From contig NZ_MSJL01000024.1 of NCBI RefSeq assembly GCF_001921825.1, positions 1 to 35,145 of the forward strand: a stretch of DNA of 35,145 bases, given 5' to 3'. Positions 32,549 to 35,145 of this stretch are shown piece after piece (position 1 is the first letter of the stretch; every line of letters begins with the position of its first letter). The notes beneath the pieces were generated by a model. The model saw nothing but the letters and a program-made list of their open reading frames with translations, searched no databases and was not told where the DNA came from. The position numbers were made by a program, and so were the translations under genes. This stretch comes from Streptococcus acidominimus. Its GTDB lineage: Bacteria > Bacillota > Bacilli > Lactobacillales > Streptococcaceae.

Positions 32549-33328
32549 TCACACTAGCGGTTTGATAAAGAGACGATCATCTCCCAGTGGAATCAATTCA
32601 ACCTCTTGGTCGTAGAATTGGTGGAGGATGTCTGGGGTTAAGATTTCTGCCTTCTTCCCCTTGGCAAGAATTTGCCCATTTTTCAGTAGCAGAACATGGG
32701 TGAAAGATTGGGTGATTTCTTCAGCATGATGGGTAACAGAGATAATGGCGGGTGCCTTGGGAAGCCTACAAATCTGTTCGATATACTTGAGCAGACGTTC
32801 ACGCGCCAGTAAATCTAGCCCAACAGTCGCCTCATCTAAAATCAGGAGCTCTGGTTCTTCCATGAGACTGCGGGCGATGAGCAGGAGTTGGCGTTCGCCT
32901 TGAGAAAGGCTAGCATAGGTTCGTCCAATCAGATGAGCTGCGTCAATTTGATAAAGCATATCTTTGGCTTGGGCTAATTCCTGTTCACCATACTCCCGAT
33001 AGAGAATAGAAGATTTGTATTTTCCGGTGAGAACGATTTGCTCGGCAAAGAGGTCTGTCGGAAAACGTTCTGCTAGGAAAGAGCCGACAATCCCGATTTT
33101 TGTGCGTAGACTTGGAATGTCTCCTTTGCCAAATTCAACTCCTAGAACGCTCAATGTTCCAGAACTCTTCCAAAATTCCGCTGTTAAAATCCGCAACAGA
33201 GTGGATTTTCCTGCCCCATTGAGACCAAGGATAGCCCATTGTTCTCCCTCCTTGTATTCCCAAGAAAGATGATCTAAGATCGTTTTACCCTGTCTGCGAT
33301 AGGAAAGTTCCTGCATCGAAAGAATCAT
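32549..33328 (-). CDS. ABC transporter ATP-binding protein, stand-alone (ModF/YlmA-like)
   Basis: A 259-residue ATPase: Walker A GLNGAGKST (about 39-47 counted from this start), Q-loop region IGIVGSFLAERFP, signature LSQGERQ, Walker B LLILDEATVGLD and H-loop VTHHAEEI. The variant signature (Q for G) and FxxERFP block are typical of the ModF/YlmA group, which usually lacks a partner permease; none is found here. Several in-frame starts exist (33346, 33340, 33328, 33316). I prefer 33328, with GAGGT six bases upstream. A minus-strand extended -10 (TGATATAAT, TATAAT at 33364-33359) precedes it. Substrate or function unknown. Confidence 0.88.
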   Translation of the reverse strand: MILSMQELSYRRQGKTILDHLSWEYKEGEQWAILGLNGAGKSTLLRILTAEFWKSSGTLSVLGVEFGKGDIPSLRTKIGIVGSFLAERFPTDLFAEQIVLTGKYKSSILYREYGEQELAQAKDMLYQIDAAHLIGRTYASLSQGERQLLLIARSLMEEPELLILDEATVGLDLLARERLLKYIEQICRLPKAPAIISVTHHAEEITQSFTHVLLLKNGQILAKGKKAEILTPDILHQFYDQEVELIPLGDDRLFIKPLV

Positions 33329-33358
33329 AGTGTACCTCATTTTCATATCATTTCCACT

Positions 33359-33367
33359 ATTATATCA
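33359..33367 (-). promoter_or_regulatory. Promoter of the stand-alone ABC ATPase
   Basis: Minus-strand TGATATAAT; the first transcribed base would fall about 25 nt before the preferred ATG. Confidence 0.6.
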
Positions 33368-33478
33368 TGGAATTGGAAAAGGAAGTTGGATTTTTTAAGT
33401 CATCGGTCGAAGCATTGGCTATAACAGCTACCTATCAACAATAAAAAAAGGGGTAGATCATTTTTTAGTCATATCTGG

Positions 33479-33508
33479 GTGACAAGATTGCTCAAAACGT
33501 GGTATAAT
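33479..33508 (+). promoter_or_regulatory. Promoter of the HlyC/CorC-family gene
   Basis: GTGACA (33479-33484), 18-bp spacer, TATAAT (33503-33508). TAGGAGA before the ATG serves translation. Confidence 0.65.
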
Positions 33509-33545
33509 AATCTTATTATATATTTTTATAGGAGACATACACATC

Positions 33546-34904
33546 ATGGAAGACCCCGGTAGTCAGACCATTCATTTACAAATTTTATTACTCTTATTGT
33601 TGACCTTACTCAATGCCTTCTTCTCAGCTTCTGAGATGGCATTGGTTTCTCTCAATCGTTCGCGCGTTGAACAAAAAGCAGCAGAGGGAGAGAAAAAATT
33701 TATCCGCCTATTAAATGTACTTGAAAATCCTAATCATTTTCTGTCTACCATTCAGGTCGGTATTACCTTTATCGGTATCTTGTCAGGGGCGAGCCTTGCA
33801 AGTGATCTAGGTGCTGTATTTGCTGGTTGGTTAGGCAATTCTGCCACGGCTAAGACTGGTGGTTACTGGATTGCGCTCACCTTATTGACCTTTATTTCAA
33901 TCGTTCTTGGAGAACTGTATCCCAAGCGCATTGCCATGAATATGAAAGAAAATCTAGCCGTGATTTCCGCGCCTATTATCCTCTTTCTCGGCAAGATTGT
34001 CAGCCCCTTTGTCTGGCTCTTGTCTGCTGCGACCAATCTGATCAGCCGAGTGACACCGATGCAGTTTGATGACGCAGACGAGAAGATGACCCGCGATGAG
34101 ATTGAGTACATTCTAACCACCCAGAGTGAGGAGACCCTAGACGCTGATGAAATTGAAATGTTACAGGGGATTTTCTCGCTGGATGAAATGATGGCGCGTG
34201 AGGTCATGGTACCGCGTACCGATGCTTTCATGGTGGATATTGAAGAAGATACAGCCACGATTATGGCGGAGATTCTCAAGCAGAATTTCTCACGGATTCC
34301 AGTCTATGACGGCGACAAGGACAATGTTATCGGTTTGATTCATACCAAAAAGATTCTAGCAGAAGGCTTTGCCAATGGTTTTGAAAATATGAACATTCGC
34401 CGTATTTTGCAAGAGCCGCTCTTTGTGCCAGAGACTATCTTTGTTGATGATTTATTAAAGGCCTTGCGGAACACCCAAAATCAAATGGCTATCCTCCTTG
34501 ATGAGTACGGTGGTGTGGCAGGGATTGTTACCCTAGAAGATTTATTAGAAGAAATTGTCGGGGAAATTGATGATGAGACAGATAAGACGGAAGTCTTTGT
34601 TCGGGAAATTGCAGAGCATACCTATATTGTTCAAGGAAATATGACCCTGAACGACTTCAATGAACACTTTGGAACAGAGCTAGATAGTGATGATGTGGAT
34701 ACGATTGCAGGTTTCTACCTGACAGGTCTCGGAACCATTCCTAGTCAGGAAGAAAAAGAGGCTTACGAGGTGGACAACCACGGCTATCATCTGGTCATGA
34801 TCAATGATAAGGTCAAAAATGGTCGTGTGACCAAGCTCAAAATCCTCCTCACACCGCTTGCAGTAGAAGAAGAGACAAAAGACAAAAAAGAAAAGAAAGA
34901 CTAG
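33546..34904 (+). CDS. Hemolysin-family / CorC-HlyC transporter protein (CNNM/DUF21-CBS)
   Basis: A 452-residue membrane protein with the layout DUF21 (CNNM) transmembrane domain (about 10-190; FFSASEMALVSLNRSRVEQKA and GELYPKRIAMN), a CBS pair (about 215-335; MVPRTDAFMVDIEED and LDEYGGVAGIVTLEDLLEEI) and a C-terminal CorC_HlyC domain (about 350-435). Despite the name, most members are thought to handle Mg2+ or Co2+ efflux or resistance; hemolysis is not implied. It is monocistronic, with its own promoter and a terminator overlapping the stop codon. The last residues (EEETKDKKEKKD) are charged. Exact ion not determinable. Confidence 0.93.
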   Translation: MEDPGSQTIHLQILLLLLLTLLNAFFSASEMALVSLNRSRVEQKAAEGEKKFIRLLNVLENPNHFLSTIQVGITFIGILSGASLASDLGAVFAGWLGNSATAKTGGYWIALTLLTFISIVLGELYPKRIAMNMKENLAVISAPIILFLGKIVSPFVWLLSAATNLISRVTPMQFDDADEKMTRDEIEYILTTQSEETLDADEIEMLQGIFSLDEMMAREVMVPRTDAFMVDIEEDTATIMAEILKQNFSRIPVYDGDKDNVIGLIHTKKILAEGFANGFENMNIRRILQEPLFVPETIFVDDLLKALRNTQNQMAILLDEYGGVAGIVTLEDLLEEIVGEIDDETDKTEVFVREIAEHTYIVQGNMTLNDFNEHFGTELDSDDVDTIAGFYLTGLGTIPSQEEKEAYEVDNHGYHLVMINDKVKNGRVTKLKILLTPLAVEEETKDKKEKKD

Positions 34905-34928
34905 GCCGGGACCTAGTCTTTTGCTTTA
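34896..34928 (+). terminator. Terminator of the HlyC/CorC-family gene
   Basis: AAAGACTAGG and CCTAGTCTTT pair over 10 bp; TGCTTT follows. The stop codon TAG is inside the stem. Confidence 0.85.
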
Positions 34929-34992
34929 TGGAAAGAGTAGGGAAGTAGAACTTTTTATTTCTGCTGTTGCGGACTATGGATACGGCGAATGT

Positions 34993-35010
34993 TATAGTCA
35001 TTTAGTTTAT
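34993..35010. repeat. Left terminal repeat of an IS630-family element
   Basis: TATAGTCATTTAGTTTAT, identical to the ends of the RUP-like elements at 32386 and, reversed, 23595. IS630-family elements insert at TA, which fits the TATA border. The right end is outside the window. Confidence 0.82.
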
Positions 35011-35058
35011 ATTTTTATTATAGTTGTTTCACTCTAAAATCCATGATATAATAGAACC

Positions 35059-35145
35059 ATGACATATAGTATTGATTTTAGAAAACGTGTAATCTCTTTC
35101 GTTCAGGAAGGGCATACTCGAACAGAAGCCTGCGAACTATTTGGT
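35059..35145 (+). CDS. IS630-family transposase, N-terminal fragment
   Basis: The first 29 codons (MTYSIDFRKRVISFVQEG, then HTRTEACELFG) are the helix-turn-helix start of IS630-type transposases such as IS630-Spn1, whose protein begins MAYSIDFRKKVL. TATAAT at 35047-35052 (extended TGA-TATAAT) ends six bases before the ATG, with no Shine-Dalgarno. The gene continues beyond the window, so integrity is unknown. IS630-Spn1 orf1/orf2 are joined by frameshifting, which cannot be checked here. Confidence 0.88.
   Translation, partial: MTYSIDFRKRVISFVQEGHTRTEACELFG

Overview
The window is low-GC Firmicute chromosome and almost certainly Streptococcus. The pointers are ClpE with a CtsR-like box, Dpr under a Per box, a YutD/RlmN/VanZ cluster, RsmD-CoaD-SepM, RUP-like and BOX-like intergenic repeats, and a Streptococcus-type tracrRNA. 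Dpr spacing and repeat content resemble the S. suis group, but the species assignment is inference. All genes read as ordinary chromosomal core genes, framed by an IS3-family end on the left and an IS630-family start on the right.

Layout. 1-285: 3' end of an IS3-family insertion sequence. 312-3540: minus-strand stress group (DUF1827, Nudix hydrolase, clpE). 3770-6902: DUF1797 protein, a two-gene polar amino-acid ABC importer without a binding protein, and folD. 7026-7545: a non-coding stretch holding a minus-strand type II-A tracrRNA, a divergent strong promoter, a structured leader and a RUP-like fragment. 7546-9783: trmL, FMN riboswitch-ribU, PAP2 phosphatase. 9951-12696, minus: OatA-like O-acetyltransferase, MORN protein, low-molecular-weight tyrosine phosphatase. 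12854-13430: PerR-type operator and dpr. 13503-17115: a two-component system co-transcribed with an ABC exporter behind a palindromic candidate operator. 17279-17878: yqgQ and a cysteine-less rhodanese. 17879-18576: a dense repeat island with three 57-bp tandem repeats. 18577-20630: rsmD-coaD-sepM. 21029-23254: yutD-rlmN-vanZ. 23671-28350, minus: pepC, nadE-pncB (NAD salvage), prepilin peptidase. 28449-32269: radical SAM protein, MnmM-type methyltransferase, a small unknown protein, CPA1 antiporter. 32549-33328, minus: ABC ATPase. 33546-34904: CorC/HlyC-type protein. 34993-35145: left end and first codons of an IS630-family element.

The most striking object is the tracrRNA at 7189-7284. It has anti-repeat, nexus, second hairpin and terminator hairpin in the order seen in S. 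pyogenes and S. thermophilus CRISPR3. Yet no cas9, cas1, cas2, csn2 or repeat-spacer array is present in the window; the flanking genes are folD and trmL. A divergent promoter sits where cas9 transcription would normally start, but it now reads through about 110 nt of structured RNA and a mobile-element scar into trmL. This looks like the stump of a lost type II-A locus, or an orphan tracrRNA serving a Cas9 encoded elsewhere.

A second theme is mobile intergenic DNA. Seven RUP-like elements or fragments (106-113 bp when whole) share terminal repeats with the IS630-family element at the right edge. One of them supplies the stop codon of the prepilin peptidase gene. A separate BOX-like composite lies upstream of rsmD. 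A third theme is transcription start placement: yqgQ, rsmD, the radical SAM gene and the IS630 transposase each have a -10 box ending only 6-7 nt before the ATG, which predicts leaderless or nearly leaderless mRNAs.
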